This document shows, piece by piece, positions 1 through 8,982 of a DNA stretch of 64,000 bases. Location: assembly GCF_001509585.1 (NCBI RefSeq), contig NZ_LNCI01000008.1:1-64000 (forward strand), read 5' to 3'. Under the pieces are notes generated by a model. The model made no database searches, was not told the origin of the DNA, and saw only the letters and a program-made list of their open reading frames with translations. Positions within the stretch are counted from its first letter, which is position 1, and the number at the start of each line of letters is the position of its first letter. The stretch is from Tropicimonas marinistellae. Lineage in GTDB: Bacteria > Pseudomonadota > Alphaproteobacteria > Rhodobacterales > Rhodobacteraceae. The position numbers and the translations under genes are program-made.

Positions 1-2
1 CG

Positions 3-9
3 ACCTCCT
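3..9 (-). promoter_or_regulatory. Shine-Dalgarno site of a gene starting just left of the window
   Basis: Read on the minus strand these bases are AGGAGGT, a full anti-16S match, within about 9 bases of the window edge. The start codon it serves would lie just outside, so a gene transcribed leftward, divergent from maeB, is expected there. Its identity cannot be seen. Confidence 0.5.
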
Positions 10-168
10 CGCGAGAATCAGTTGACGGCCCGGGCCGGGGCACCAACCACGGAACCGGGCGGTATGGATATGCGCCGGCCTCGCCACTGAACGGTTGCCG
101 CAACCGGGCGAACAGGGCAAAAGGCCTGACGGAAGATCCTTGGGAGACGTGGGGGAGCACGGCAGGAC

Positions 169-2469
169 ATGGCGGACACGGACGACATCGATATCAACGA
201 GGCCCCGGGTACGCCGCGGTCGGCTCCGCTGGATTACCACGAGTTCCCACGCCCGGGAAAACTCGAGGTGCGGGCAACGAAGCCGCTGGCCAACAGCATC
301 GACCTGACCCGGGCCTATTCGCCCGGCGTGGCCGAGGCCTGTGTGGAGATTGCGCGCGACCGTTCCAACGCGACCCGCTACACCGCCAAGGGGAATCTCG
401 TCGCGGTCGTCTCGAACGGGACGGCCGTGCTCGGCCTTGGCGACATTGGCGCACAGGCCGCGAAGCCCGTGATGGAGGGCAAGGCGGTCCTGTTCAAGAA
501 ATTCGCGAATATCGACTGCTTCGATCTGGAGGTGAACGAGACCGATCCGAAGAAGCTGGCCGAAATCGTCTGCGCGCTGGAGCCCACCTTCGGGGCGGTG
601 AACCTGGAGGACATCAAGGCACCGGATTGTTTCGAGGTCGAAGAGATTTGCCGGGAGCGCATGAATATCCCGGTCTTCCACGACGACCAGCACGGCACGG
701 CCATCGTGGTGGGCGCCGCCGCGACCAACGCGCTGCGGGTCGCCGACAAGCGGTTCGAGGATATCAAGGTCGTCTCCACCGGCGGCGGCGCGGCCGGGAT
801 TGCCTGTCTGGACATGCTCATCATGTTGGGCGTCAAGCGGGAGAATATCTGGCTCTGCGACCTTCACGGCCTGGTCTACGAAGGCCGCGAGATCGACATG
901 AACCCGAAGAAGGCCGGGTTTGCACGCGAAACCGATCTGCGGACGCTGGACGAGGTCATCGACGGGGCGGACATGTTCCTCGGCCTCTCGGGTGCGAATG
1001 TGCTCTCGCCGGAAATGGTGAGCCGCATGGCCCGGCGCCCGATCATCTTCGCACTGGCCAATCCGGTTCCGGAGATCTTCCCAGACGTGGCCCGCACGGC
1101 CGCGCCGGATGCGATCATCGCCACCGGGCGGTCGGACTACCCCAACCAGGTCAACAACGTGCTCTGCTTCCCGTTCATCTTCCGCGGCGCGCTGGATGTC
1201 GGGGCCACGGACATCAACGACGAGATGAAACTGGCCTGTATCTCGGCCATGGCGTCGCTGGCCCGCACGACAACGGCGGCGGAGACCGCCGCGGTCTACA
1301 AGGACGAGCAGCTCACGTTCGGCGCCGATTACCTGATCCCGAAACCGTTCGATCCGCGGCTGACGGGCATCATCGCGACCGCAGTCGCCAGGGCCGCCAT
1401 GGACTCCGGCGTGGCGAGCCGGCCGATTGCCGATCTCGACGCCTACAGGCAGGAACTCGACAGCGCGGTCATCCGCTCCGCATTGCTCATGCGCCCGGTG
1501 TTCGAGGCGGCATCAAAGGCGCGCCGCCGGGTCGTCTTTGCCGAAGGTGAAAGCGAGCGGGTGCTCCGCACGGCAAACGCGATGCTGGAGGAGACCACGA
1601 CGGTGCCGATCCTGATCGGGCGGCCTGACGTGGTCAATGCGCGACTGGAGGCGGCGGGCCTGTCGATCCGGCCCGGACATGACTTCGAACTGGTCAACCC
1701 GGAGCACGATTCACGTTACCGGGACTACTGGCAGAACTATCACCGCATCATGGCGCGTCAGGGCGTTACCCCGGAGCTCGCCCGCACCATCATGCGCACC
1801 AACACCACGGCCATTGCCGCGATCATGGTGCATCGTGGAGAGGCCGACAGCATGATCTGCGGCACCTTCGGCCAGTTCAGCTGGCATCTGCGCTACGTGA
1901 CGCAGCTCTTGCAGGAAGGGACGCTCAACCCGGTGGCGACGGTCTCGATGATGATCCTCGAAGACGGGCCGCTGTTCGTCTCCGACACCCAGGTCAATCA
2001 CCAGCCGACGTCCGAACAGATCGCCGAAACGGTTATCGGCTGCGCGCGGCACATCCGCCGGTTTGGCATCGAGCCGAAGATCGCCCTGTGTTCGTTTTCG
2101 CAATTCGGCAACCTGGACATCGATTCCGGTCGCCGCATGCGCGGTGCGCTGGAAATCCTCGACGCACGCAAGCCCGACTTCATCTACGAGGGCGAGATGC
2201 ATCTGGACGCGGCGCTCGACCCGGAGATCCGCGAACGCCTGCTGCCGGATTCCCGGTTGGAGGGTTCGGCAAACGCCCTGGTCTTCGCCAATGCCGACGC
2301 TGCGAGCGCCGTGCGAAACATCCTGAAGACGAAGGCCGACGGGCTCGAGGTCGGGCCGATCCTGATGGGGATGGGGAACCGGGCGCATGTGGTGACACCT
2401 TCGATCACGTCGCGCGGTTTGCTAAACATGGCCGCGCTGGCCGGAACGCCGGTGGCGCATTACGGCTAA
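169..2469 (+). CDS. maeB: NADP-dependent malic enzyme with C-terminal phosphotransacetylase-like domain
   Basis: This 766-aa protein decarboxylates malate oxidatively to pyruvate, yielding NADPH, in the cytosol. The N-terminal malic domain shows YSPGVAEAC near residue 50 and the FHDDQHGTA metal/substrate region near 165, followed by an NAD(P)-binding region ([14 protein letters not shown]). From about residue 440 the protein continues into a phosphate acetyl/butyryltransferase-like domain ([11 protein letters not shown]). That fusion and length are typical of the large proteobacterial MaeB class, where the PTA-like domain is thought to bind acetyl-CoA as an allosteric module rather than catalyse. 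It is monocistronic: a terminator follows at 2510. The ATG at 169 has a GCAGGA site just upstream. Confidence 0.96.
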   Translation: MADTDDIDINEAPGTPRSAPLDYHEFPRPGKLEVRATKPLANSIDLTRAYSPGVAEACVEIARDRSNATRYTAKGNLVAVVSNGTAVLGLGDIGAQAAKPVMEGKAVLFKKFANIDCFDLEVNETDPKKLAEIVCALEPTFGAVNLEDIKAPDCFEVEEICRERMNIPVFHDDQHGTAIVVGAAATNALRVADKRFEDIKVVSTGGGAAGIACLDMLIMLGVKRENIWLCDLHGLVYEGREIDMNPKKAGFARETDLRTLDEVIDGADMFLGLSGANVLSPEMVSRMARRPIIFALANPVPEIFPDVARTAAPDAIIATGRSDYPNQVNNVLCFPFIFRGALDVGATDINDEMKLACISAMASLARTTTAAETAAVYKDEQLTFGADYLIPKPFDPRLTGIIATAVARAAMDSGVASRPIADLDAYRQELDSAVIRSALLMRPVFEAASKARRRVVFAEGESERVLRTANAMLEETTTVPILIGRPDVVNARLEAAGLSIRPGHDFELVNPEHDSRYRDYWQNYHRIMARQGVTPELARTIMRTNTTAIAAIMVHRGEADSMICGTFGQFSWHLRYVTQLLQEGTLNPVATVSMMILEDGPLFVSDTQVNHQPTSEQIAETVIGCARHIRRFGIEPKIALCSFSQFGNLDIDSGRRMRGALEILDARKPDFIYEGEMHLDAALDPEIRERLLPDSRLEGSANALVFANADAASAVRNILKTKADGLEVGPILMGMGNRAHVVTPSITSRGLLNMAALAGTPVAHYG

Positions 2470-2509
2470 GTCCGCGGACCACACGGTCGCGCTCACGGAC
2501 GTCGATTCA

Positions 2510-2540
2510 AACGCCCTCCCTTCCGGAGGGCGTTCCTCTT
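2510..2540 (+). terminator. Rho-independent terminator of maeB
   Basis: A perfect 10-bp stem, AACGCCCTCC (2510-2519) and GGAGGGCGTT (2525-2534), encloses a 5-base loop and is followed by CCTCTT. It lies 41 bases after the maeB stop and separates maeB from the folE2 operon. Confidence 0.8.
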
Positions 2541-2577
2541 GATGGAAATCCATGGCGAGCCTGACACACAACCATCG

Positions 2578-2606
2578 TTGATTGAATCTGGTATACCTAG
2601 TACCAT
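2578..2606 (+). promoter_or_regulatory. Predicted sigma70-type promoter of the folE2 operon with operator palindrome in the spacer
   Basis: TTGATT (2578-2583), a 17-base spacer and TACCAT (2601-2606) form a plausible -35/-10 pair. The spacer carries the perfect 8-bp palindrome GGTATACC (2590-2597), inside a wider imperfect repeat TGGTA...TACCA (2589-2605). A palindrome between -35 and -10 is a classic repressor position, and the GTATAC core resembles sites of FadR-type GntR regulators. No regulator gene is adjacent. Transcription would begin near 2613, which rules out the ATG at 2605 as the folE2 start. Confidence 0.45.
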
Positions 2607-2700
2607 GATTGGGGCCGTCGCCCGTCTCGGGAGATCGGCGGCCAGGGGAGGCAATGGCACGGCCGGCTTCGCAGGAAGCATGCCGGCATCGGAGGAAGAC

Positions 2701-3882
2701 GTGAAGATCTGCAATTGGCCGGACACGCTGCCCGGAGCCACTGCCCGCGCGGTCTCGAATCCAGACGCGCAAGCCGGGTCTGCCGGCGCCCAGGCCAACG
2801 ACGCTGTCGCGGCGCGAGACTTTCCGTCGGCTGACGAAGTTCTGAGGCTCATCGACGCCCTTCCGACAACCGCACAGGGCCGCGAAACGGCCGAGCTCAG
2901 GGCGGCCGTCGTCGGCATGATGCGAAACGAGGCCAGCACGGCACCGACCCTGTCGCGCCAGTATCCGCAGGATTTCTCCGTCGATGCCTCCTATCGCTCG
3001 GGTCTGCCCGACTTGCAGAACGGGCCCGACAGCCTGATCCGCGGCGCGCGTGACCAGATCCGCCATGTGGGCATTTCCAACTTCCGCCTGCCCGTCCGCT
3101 ACCGGATGCGATGCGGTGGGGATCTGACGCTGGAGACGTCGGTCTCCGGCACGGTCAGCCTCGCGGACGACCGTAAGGGCATCAACATGTCCCGCATCAT
3201 GCGCAGCTTCTACGCCTCGGCCGAACGGGCGTTCAGCTTCGACGTGATGGAGGATGTTCTGCGCGGTTATCGCGCAGACCACCAAAGCCCGGCCGCGAGG
3301 TTGGCGATGAACTTCCGCTTTCCGGTCCGCGTGCAATCCTTGCGGTCCGGTCTCGAAGGCTACCAGTATTACAACACGACGCTGGAAGTCGCCGACCAGG
3401 AAAACACGCATCGCCAGGTGATCCACCTCGATTACGTGTATTCCTCGACCTGCCCATGTTCGCTGGAACTCTCCGAACATGCGCGTGCAACGCGGGGCCA
3501 GCTTGCCACACCGCATTCGCAGCGCTCGGTTGCGCGGCTTTCCGTCGTGGTCCGGCCCGGGTCCGGGATCCTCTGGTTCGAGGATGTGGTCGACATGTGC
3601 CGCCGGGCCGTTCCGACGGAGACGCAGGTCATGGTCAAACGGGAGGACGAACAGGCGTTTGCCGAGCTCAACGCGGCCAACCCGATCTTCGTGGAGGACG
3701 CTGTGCGGCTTTTTGCCGAGCAACTGGCCGGTGACGACAGGATCGCCGATTACAGGGTCGTCGCGAGCCATCAGGAAAGCCTGCACAGCCACGACGCCGT
3801 GGCCGTCATCGCGCGCGGACCGGCCTTCGAACAGCTGCCGATCGAACCCCACCTGTTCGACGATCTGCGCAACCTGCGATGA
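2701..3882 (+). CDS. folE2: GTP cyclohydrolase FolE2 (type IB)
   Basis: It converts GTP to 7,8-dihydroneopterin triphosphate, the first step of tetrahydrofolate synthesis. The family core is very clear: DYVYSSTCPCSLELSEHAR with the metal-binding Cys, then RGQLATPHSQRS, DMCRRAVPTETQVMVKRED and VASHQESLHSHDA. FolE2 tolerates metals other than zinc, unlike FolE. The chosen GTG at 2701 (393 aa) has GGAGGA 5 bases upstream. An ATG at 2680 is the main alternative; the open frame reaches back to 2539 but that part overlaps the predicted promoter. The roughly 90 residues before the core look unconserved. The stop overlaps the next gene by ATGA, so it is translationally coupled to the glycerate kinase. 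Confidence 0.93.
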   Translation: MKICNWPDTLPGATARAVSNPDAQAGSAGAQANDAVAARDFPSADEVLRLIDALPTTAQGRETAELRAAVVGMMRNEASTAPTLSRQYPQDFSVDASYRSGLPDLQNGPDSLIRGARDQIRHVGISNFRLPVRYRMRCGGDLTLETSVSGTVSLADDRKGINMSRIMRSFYASAERAFSFDVMEDVLRGYRADHQSPAARLAMNFRFPVRVQSLRSGLEGYQYYNTTLEVADQENTHRQVIHLDYVYSSTCPCSLELSEHARATRGQLATPHSQRSVARLSVVVRPGSGILWFEDVVDMCRRAVPTETQVMVKREDEQAFAELNAANPIFVEDAVRLFAEQLAGDDRIADYRVVASHQESLHSHDAVAVIARGPAFEQLPIEPHLFDDLRNLR

Positions 3883-5204
3883 GGCCGGACTCGATTGCCT
3901 CCGACGCTCATCGGACGCGCACGCAGACGAACACCCGCTCGGTGACGGACGCCGATGCGCTCCTGCGGGCCATGTTCGAGGCGGCGATAGCGGCGGCGAT
4001 GCCCGCGAGCTGTGTACCGCCCCATCTGCCGGAATATCCGCCGGTTGGCCGGCTTGTCGTCATTGGCGCCGGCAAGGCGTCTGCCGCGATGGCCCGGGCT
4101 GCCGAGGCGCACTATGGCCGGCCGTTGGAGGGGCTCGTGGTGACGCGCTATGGCCATGCCGTGGATTGTGCCGGCGTGGAGATCGTCGAAGCCGCGCATC
4201 CGGTGCCGGATTCGGCAGGGCAACGGGCCGCCGAGCGGATGCTGGCCCTGGCGGCAGGGCTGGGGAAGGACGATACGGTCCTGTGCATGATATCCGGCGG
4301 CGGCTCGGCACTACTGACACTGCCGGCCGAGGGACTCAGCCTCGAGGAAATGCAGGCGATCAACCGCGATCTGCTGCGCAGCGGCGCGAGCATCGACGAG
4401 ATGAATTGCCTGCGACGGCACCTCTCGGCCATCAAGGGCGGCCGTCTCGCCGCGGCCTGCGCCCCGGCGAGGGTGGTCAACCTGTTGATCTCCGACGTAC
4501 CGGGCGACGCGCCGATCAATATCGCTTCGGGACCGAGCGTGGCGGACCCGACGACCTGTTCCGACGCACTCGCAATCGCGGAACGATACGGGCTGGACCT
4601 GCCGCAACGGGCACAGGAGCTCCTCCGGTCGGGCGCCGGAGAAACGCTGAAACCCGGCGCTCCCGAACTGCGGCGTGTCGAGACGCATCTGGTTGCCGCG
4701 CCGCAGGCATCGCTGGAGGCGGCAGCTCGCATTGCCGACAAGGCCGGTATCGCGGCCCACATCCTCAGCGATTCCATAGAAGGCGAAGCGCAGGATGCCG
4801 CGAAGGCTCTGGGGGCGATCGCGCGGCAGGTGGCCCAGCGCCAGCAACCCTTCGCGAAACCCTGCATTCTTGTCTCCGGTGGCGAGACGACCGTCACCCT
4901 GCGCGGGGAGGGGCGCGGCGGGCGGAACGTCGAGTTCCTGCTGTCGCTTGCCTGCGTGCTCGACGGGACCGACGGGATATATGCAATCGCCGGCGACACG
5001 GATGGCGTGGACGGCCGTGAGGAGATCGCCGGCGCAATGATCCGCCCCGACACGCTCGCGCGCGGAAGCGCCCTGGGGATGAATGCGCGGGACTTTCTTG
5101 ACCGGAACGACGCACACACGTTCTTCGAGCGGCTCGGAGATCAGGTTGTGACCGGCCCGACATTGACGAATGTGAACGACTTCAGAGCGATCCTTATAGC
5201 CTGA
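3879..5204 (+). CDS. Glycerate 2-kinase (MOFRL family)
   Basis: This 441-aa protein phosphorylates D-glycerate, usually to 2-phosphoglycerate, feeding the serine cycle, tartronate/glyoxylate assimilation or lower glycolysis. It shows the N-terminal glycerate kinase fold (VVIGAGKASAAMA, MISGGGSALL, LISDVPGD, IASGPSVADPTT) and the C-terminal MOFRL domain (VSGGETTVTLRGEGRGGRN, AGDTDGVDG). Length fits the GckA/TtuD family. Its ATG overlaps the folE2 stop; an in-frame GTG at 3942 is an alternative start closer to the usual family N-terminus. A PPDK-like gene follows 41 bases later, which fits a route from glycerate to PEP. Confidence 0.9.
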   Translation: MRPDSIASDAHRTRTQTNTRSVTDADALLRAMFEAAIAAAMPASCVPPHLPEYPPVGRLVVIGAGKASAAMARAAEAHYGRPLEGLVVTRYGHAVDCAGVEIVEAAHPVPDSAGQRAAERMLALAAGLGKDDTVLCMISGGGSALLTLPAEGLSLEEMQAINRDLLRSGASIDEMNCLRRHLSAIKGGRLAAACAPARVVNLLISDVPGDAPINIASGPSVADPTTCSDALAIAERYGLDLPQRAQELLRSGAGETLKPGAPELRRVETHLVAAPQASLEAAARIADKAGIAAHILSDSIEGEAQDAAKALGAIARQVAQRQQPFAKPCILVSGGETTVTLRGEGRGGRNVEFLLSLACVLDGTDGIYAIAGDTDGVDGREEIAGAMIRPDTLARGSALGMNARDFLDRNDAHTFFERLGDQVVTGPTLTNVNDFRAILIA

Positions 5205-5245
5205 TGTAGTACTCTGGCAGGATGGATCGTGGGAGGCGGCCGGAC

Positions 5246-7783
5246 ATGAAGAACCACAACACAGCGGATGACCTGGTTCGCATTGCGCCGAATGCGCTGG
5301 TGGAGCGCGACACGTTCGGCGAACGCGCGCATGACTTGCAGTGCCTGATCGACAACGCAATCCAATGCCCGGAAACTATCGCGATCTCCTGCCGGCGCGT
5401 ACATCACATTGCCGAGGGTTTGCGCATGGACATGCCGGCGCTGCTCGCGCCCTTCGGCCCGTCTCCGCTTCTGTCGGTGCAGCCGTCGAGCCCGGACCGG
5501 GCATGGGGCGGACCACCCGGTTTCCACGATGTCGGGATGAACCTGGCGATCATGGAGCAAAAGCTCCGAGACGGCCGGGTCGCGAACTTGAACGGCCGGT
5601 ACTTCGCCTACATCCTGCGTTTCGCGACCGATGTCGCCCGCCTCGATCCGGAGCCCTTCGAGGAGGCGGCCGCTGGCGCCGACCCAGTCGACGCAGCGTT
5701 GAAGGCGTTCGAAGCGGAAATGGGGGAACCCTTTCCGCAGGATCCCGGGCAACAGCTCGCCGATGTCCTGTCGTCGATGGCGACCGCATGGGAAGGCGTC
5801 ACCGCGCGCCTTTTGCGCCAGTCGCAGGGATCGCCGATCGATGCCGGTCTCGGTTTGCTGATTCAGGACCATCGCTGGAGCCTGGGAAATGCGGACTTCG
5901 GCGCGGGAACGTGCCGGCTCTACGACCGCGCGACCGGGAGCGAACGGATCAACGGACGCTTTCGGTCCGGGTCCGCCCTTGAAGACAGCGATGCGCTCGA
6001 CCACGCGCAGGATGGCAAGGAAATGGATCTGGAAACCACCTTCAAGGACGCGTTTCCGGATCTGTTCGCCAATATTGCAGATATCCTGCGAACCGGCCGT
6101 ACCGTGTTCAAGGACGACCGGGACTACAGTTTCATCGCCGCCAACGATCACGTGCTTATCGTCGATGCGCGCAAGGCAAATCGCGGCGTGCAGGCACAGA
6201 TCAACAATGCGGTGTCGCTTGTCGAAGCGGGTATCATCTCGAAGGACGAGGCGCTCCTGCGGATAGAGCCCAAATCGCTCGCCGAGCTTCTTCATCCGCA
6301 GATCAGCCTGGACGGCGAACAGACGCCGGTCTTTGGCGGCGTTGCCGCCTCGCCCGGTGGCGCCTGCGGACGCGTCGTCTTCAGCGCCCAATCCGTGCAG
6401 GCCTACGCGTCTCAGGATATCCCCTGTGTGCTGGTGCGGCGCGAGACCGGCCCCGAGGATATACGCGGCATGCACCTGGCAAAGGCGGTCGTGACCGAGC
6501 GGGGCGGGATGACCAGTCATGCCGCGGTGATTGCCCGCGGGCTCGGCGTGCCCTGCATCACCGGTGCGGCGGAGATCTCGATATCTGCCGACGGCGATTC
6601 GTTCAGGACGCAGGACGGGGCGCTGTTCCGAGAAGGCGACGTGATAACCGTCGACGGCACCAACGGCGACGCCTATGCCGGCGAGGTGCCGCTGGTTCCG
6701 CCCGAACAGGATGCAGGATTCCAGACGTTCATGTCCTGGGCCGACGAGATCCGCGATGTGGGTATCCGCGCGAATGCCGACACGCCGGAGGACGCCGCAT
6801 TGGGGTTGACGCTCCATGCCGACGGGATCGGCCTGTGCAGAACCGAGCACATGTTCTTTGAGCCCCTACGGCTGAACGTGATGCGGGAGATGATATTTGC
6901 GGAGTCCGAAGTGGACCGCCGGACCGCGCTCGAACAACTCCGCCCGATGCAGCAGAGCGACTTCAAGGACTTGTTCGTGACCATGGACGGTCTGCCTGTC
7001 TGCATTCGCCTGTTCGACCCGCCTCTGCACGAGTTCCTGCCAACCGACCGCGCGGGGTGTTCCAACCTGGCAAAGTCGCTCGGATTGTCGCTGACCGAGG
7101 TCACGAAGCGCATCGCGGCCATTTCCGAGTTCAACCCGATGCTTGGAATGCGCGGCGTGCGGCTTGGCATCATGCACCCTGAAATCTACGACATGCAGGT
7201 GCGCGCCATTCTCGAAGCCGCGATCGAGGCAAGCTCCGTCGTCGGCAAGCAGATCGAGCCCGAGATCATGATCCCACTCGTGGCAAGTTCGCTTGAGGTC
7301 CGGCTGGTCAAGGAACGGATCGAAAGCGTTGCGGCCGCCGTGCGCATCGCGACGGGCCGCGATATCCGGTACCGGACCGGCGTGCTGGTAGAGACTCCGC
7401 GCGCGGCCCTTTGCGCGAATGAAATTGCCGAACACGTCCAGATTCTGAGCTTCGGAACGAACGACCTCACGCAGATGACCTTCGGGTTGTCGCGTGACGA
7501 CGTTGGCCGCTTCATGAAGGCATACGTCCAGCGGGGCGCAATCTCGCACGACCCGTTCGAAATGCTGGACAAGACAGGCGTTGGAGAACTCATGCTGCTG
7601 GGGGCAAGCCGGGGGCGGGAGGTCAACAAGGACATTGTCCTTGCGGTCTGCGGCGAGCACGGCGGCGATATCGATACCATCGAGTTTTGCAGAAAAGCCG
7701 GGTTCGACTACTTCTCCTGCTCACCGTTCCGGGTACCGATTGCGCGCCTGTCAGCGGCGCAACTCGCCGTGCGGTCGCCGTAG
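5246..7783 (+). CDS. Pyruvate phosphate dikinase-like PEP-utilising protein with degenerate ATP-grasp half
   Basis: This 845-aa protein has the complete C-terminal machinery of PPDK. The swivelling domain carries the phosphohistidine motif GGMTSHAAVIARG (His425). The TIM-barrel PEP/pyruvate domain shows GLCRTEHMFF, FNPMLGMRGVRLG, FGTNDLTQM and CGEHGGD, and the catalytic Cys825 lies in SCSPFRVPIARL. The N-terminal nucleotide-binding half is recognisable but eroded. The canonical opening glycine-rich GGKGANLAEM segment is absent, the usual VRSSAR stretch reads VQPSSPDR, and the QGEDVVAGIRTP ATP-site motif is not found. Conventional ATP/Pi-dependent activity is therefore doubtful; phosphotransfer to another partner is possible. 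GGGAGG at 5231 supports the ATG at 5246 over that at 5222. It is the last gene of the folE2 operon. Confidence 0.85.
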   Translation: MKNHNTADDLVRIAPNALVERDTFGERAHDLQCLIDNAIQCPETIAISCRRVHHIAEGLRMDMPALLAPFGPSPLLSVQPSSPDRAWGGPPGFHDVGMNLAIMEQKLRDGRVANLNGRYFAYILRFATDVARLDPEPFEEAAAGADPVDAALKAFEAEMGEPFPQDPGQQLADVLSSMATAWEGVTARLLRQSQGSPIDAGLGLLIQDHRWSLGNADFGAGTCRLYDRATGSERINGRFRSGSALEDSDALDHAQDGKEMDLETTFKDAFPDLFANIADILRTGRTVFKDDRDYSFIAANDHVLIVDARKANRGVQAQINNAVSLVEAGIISKDEALLRIEPKSLAELLHPQISLDGEQTPVFGGVAASPGGACGRVVFSAQSVQAYASQDIPCVLVRRETGPEDIRGMHLAKAVVTERGGMTSHAAVIARGLGVPCITGAAEISISADGDSFRTQDGALFREGDVITVDGTNGDAYAGEVPLVPPEQDAGFQTFMSWADEIRDVGIRANADTPEDAALGLTLHADGIGLCRTEHMFFEPLRLNVMREMIFAESEVDRRTALEQLRPMQQSDFKDLFVTMDGLPVCIRLFDPPLHEFLPTDRAGCSNLAKSLGLSLTEVTKRIAAISEFNPMLGMRGVRLGIMHPEIYDMQVRAILEAAIEASSVVGKQIEPEIMIPLVASSLEVRLVKERIESVAAAVRIATGRDIRYRTGVLVETPRAALCANEIAEHVQILSFGTNDLTQMTFGLSRDDVGRFMKAYVQRGAISHDPFEMLDKTGVGELMLLGASRGREVNKDIVLAVCGEHGGDIDTIEFCRKAGFDYFSCSPFRVPIARLSAAQLAVRSP

Positions 7784-7795
7784 CTTCCCGGTGCG

Positions 7796-8980
7796 CTAGA
7801 CCGCGCTGGCGCTCGCGGACGGGGCCGTCAAATGCGGCACTAGACCCTCCAGCATGGCCAGGCACGACTGTAACTGCGCGACCTCCAGGTACTCGTCCGG
7901 CTGATGCGCCTGGGCGATGGAGCCGGGACCGCAGATTGCAACGGACATACCCATTGACTGAAACAGCCCCGCCTCGGTTCCGAATGCCACCAGGCCAGCC
8001 GTGGCCGCGCCTGTCAGCGCGAGGGCGAGGTCGCGGGCCGCGTTCTCCCGCACCGGGAGCAATCCGTCGATCTCCGCGATGACCTCGGTTTCGATCCGGG
8101 CATTGGGGGCTGTCTGCTGCATCTCTGGCAGCAAGACGTCGCTGCAGAGGGCTTCCACGGCCGCCCGGACGAACCGCGCGTCCTCGGCCGTCACCGGGCG
8201 TGTTTCCCATTCGACTTCGGCCATCCCGGCAAGGACGTTGCGTGCAATGCCGCCCTGCAGGCGACCGACATTCAACGTGCTCCAGGGAGGATCGAACCGG
8301 CTGTTCGTCGGAGCCCGTTCGCGCAATTCACGCCGGATTTCCAGCAACCGATGCACGAAGCGCGCCGCGAATTCGACGGCGTTGACGCCTTTTTCCGGTG
8401 CCGATCCATGTCCGTCGGTCCCGTGGAAGCGCGTGGTGTATTCGTTGCATCCCTTGTGCCCCTCGACCACGCGCATTTCCGTCGGCTCCCCGACGATTGC
8501 CATTGCAGGCGCAACGCCCCTGCGTCTCAACTCGGCCACCAACTGCTGCGCGCCGAGACAACCGACCTCCTCGTCATAGGTGAAGGCGACGTGCAGCGGG
8601 CGGCACAACGGGCGACCCGCGAATTCCGGAAGGCAGGCGAGAACGGCGGCGAGAAACCCCTTCATGTCGCAGGTGCCTCGGCCATAGAGCCGTCCTTGTG
8701 CCCGACGCAGCCGGAACGGGTCGCCCGTCCATCCGGGCCCGTCTGCCGGCACGACGTCGGTGTGGCCGGAGAGCACGAGGCCGCCATCAGCCTCGGGTCC
8801 GAGCGTCGCAAAGACATTGGCCTTCGTTCCGGTGGCGTCGTGAGACAATTCCACCGTCGCGCCCATGTCCTCAAGGCGGGTGGCGAGATACGTGACCATC
8901 TCGAGGTTCGGCGCGGCCGAAACGGTAGGAAAGGCGACCAGATCCTCAAGGATCGCGATGGCGGAGGCGAGCCGATCCAT
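7796..8980 (-). CDS. argE: M20-family deacetylase, acetylornithine deacetylase (ArgE)-like
   Basis: This 394-aa protein is a zinc amidohydrolase of the ArgE/DapE/CPG2 family. Metal and catalytic motifs are all present: SGHTDVVPADG, YGRGTCDMKGFLA, TYDEEVGCLGA and the C-terminal FGTEAGLFQ with a late His (QAHQPDEY). ArgE releases ornithine from N-acetylornithine. The ATG lies only 2 bases after the stop of the upstream M24 gene, so the two are one transcriptional unit. Because argJ (acetyl recycling) occurs elsewhere in the window, ArgE would be redundant for arginine synthesis. Deacetylation of the product of the neighbouring ectoine-hydrolase-like enzyme is a plausible alternative role. It is convergent with the PPDK-like gene. 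Confidence 0.85.
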   Translation of the reverse strand: MDRLASAIAILEDLVAFPTVSAAPNLEMVTYLATRLEDMGATVELSHDATGTKANVFATLGPEADGGLVLSGHTDVVPADGPGWTGDPFRLRRAQGRLYGRGTCDMKGFLAAVLACLPEFAGRPLCRPLHVAFTYDEEVGCLGAQQLVAELRRRGVAPAMAIVGEPTEMRVVEGHKGCNEYTTRFHGTDGHGSAPEKGVNAVEFAARFVHRLLEIRRELRERAPTNSRFDPPWSTLNVGRLQGGIARNVLAGMAEVEWETRPVTAEDARFVRAAVEALCSDVLLPEMQQTAPNARIETEVIAEIDGLLPVRENAARDLALALTGAATAGLVAFGTEAGLFQSMGMSVAICGPGSIAQAHQPDEYLEVAQLQSCLAMLEGLVPHLTAPSASASAV

Positions 8981-8982
8981 CG

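Noticed and set aside
2422-3852. Minus-strand open frame antisense to folE2
   Set aside because: FolE2 motifs on the plus strand are unambiguous; this is a shadow.
5141-6850. Long minus-strand open frame antisense to the PPDK-like gene
   Set aside because: No recognisable protein features; the plus-strand frame has intact PPDK motifs.
7796-8980. DoeB (N-acetyl-diaminobutyrate deacetylase) as the name for the M20 protein
   Set aside because: As I recall, DoeB belongs to the succinylglutamate desuccinylase/aspartoacylase fold, whereas this protein has clear M20 ArgE motifs; only the role, not the family, could be shared.
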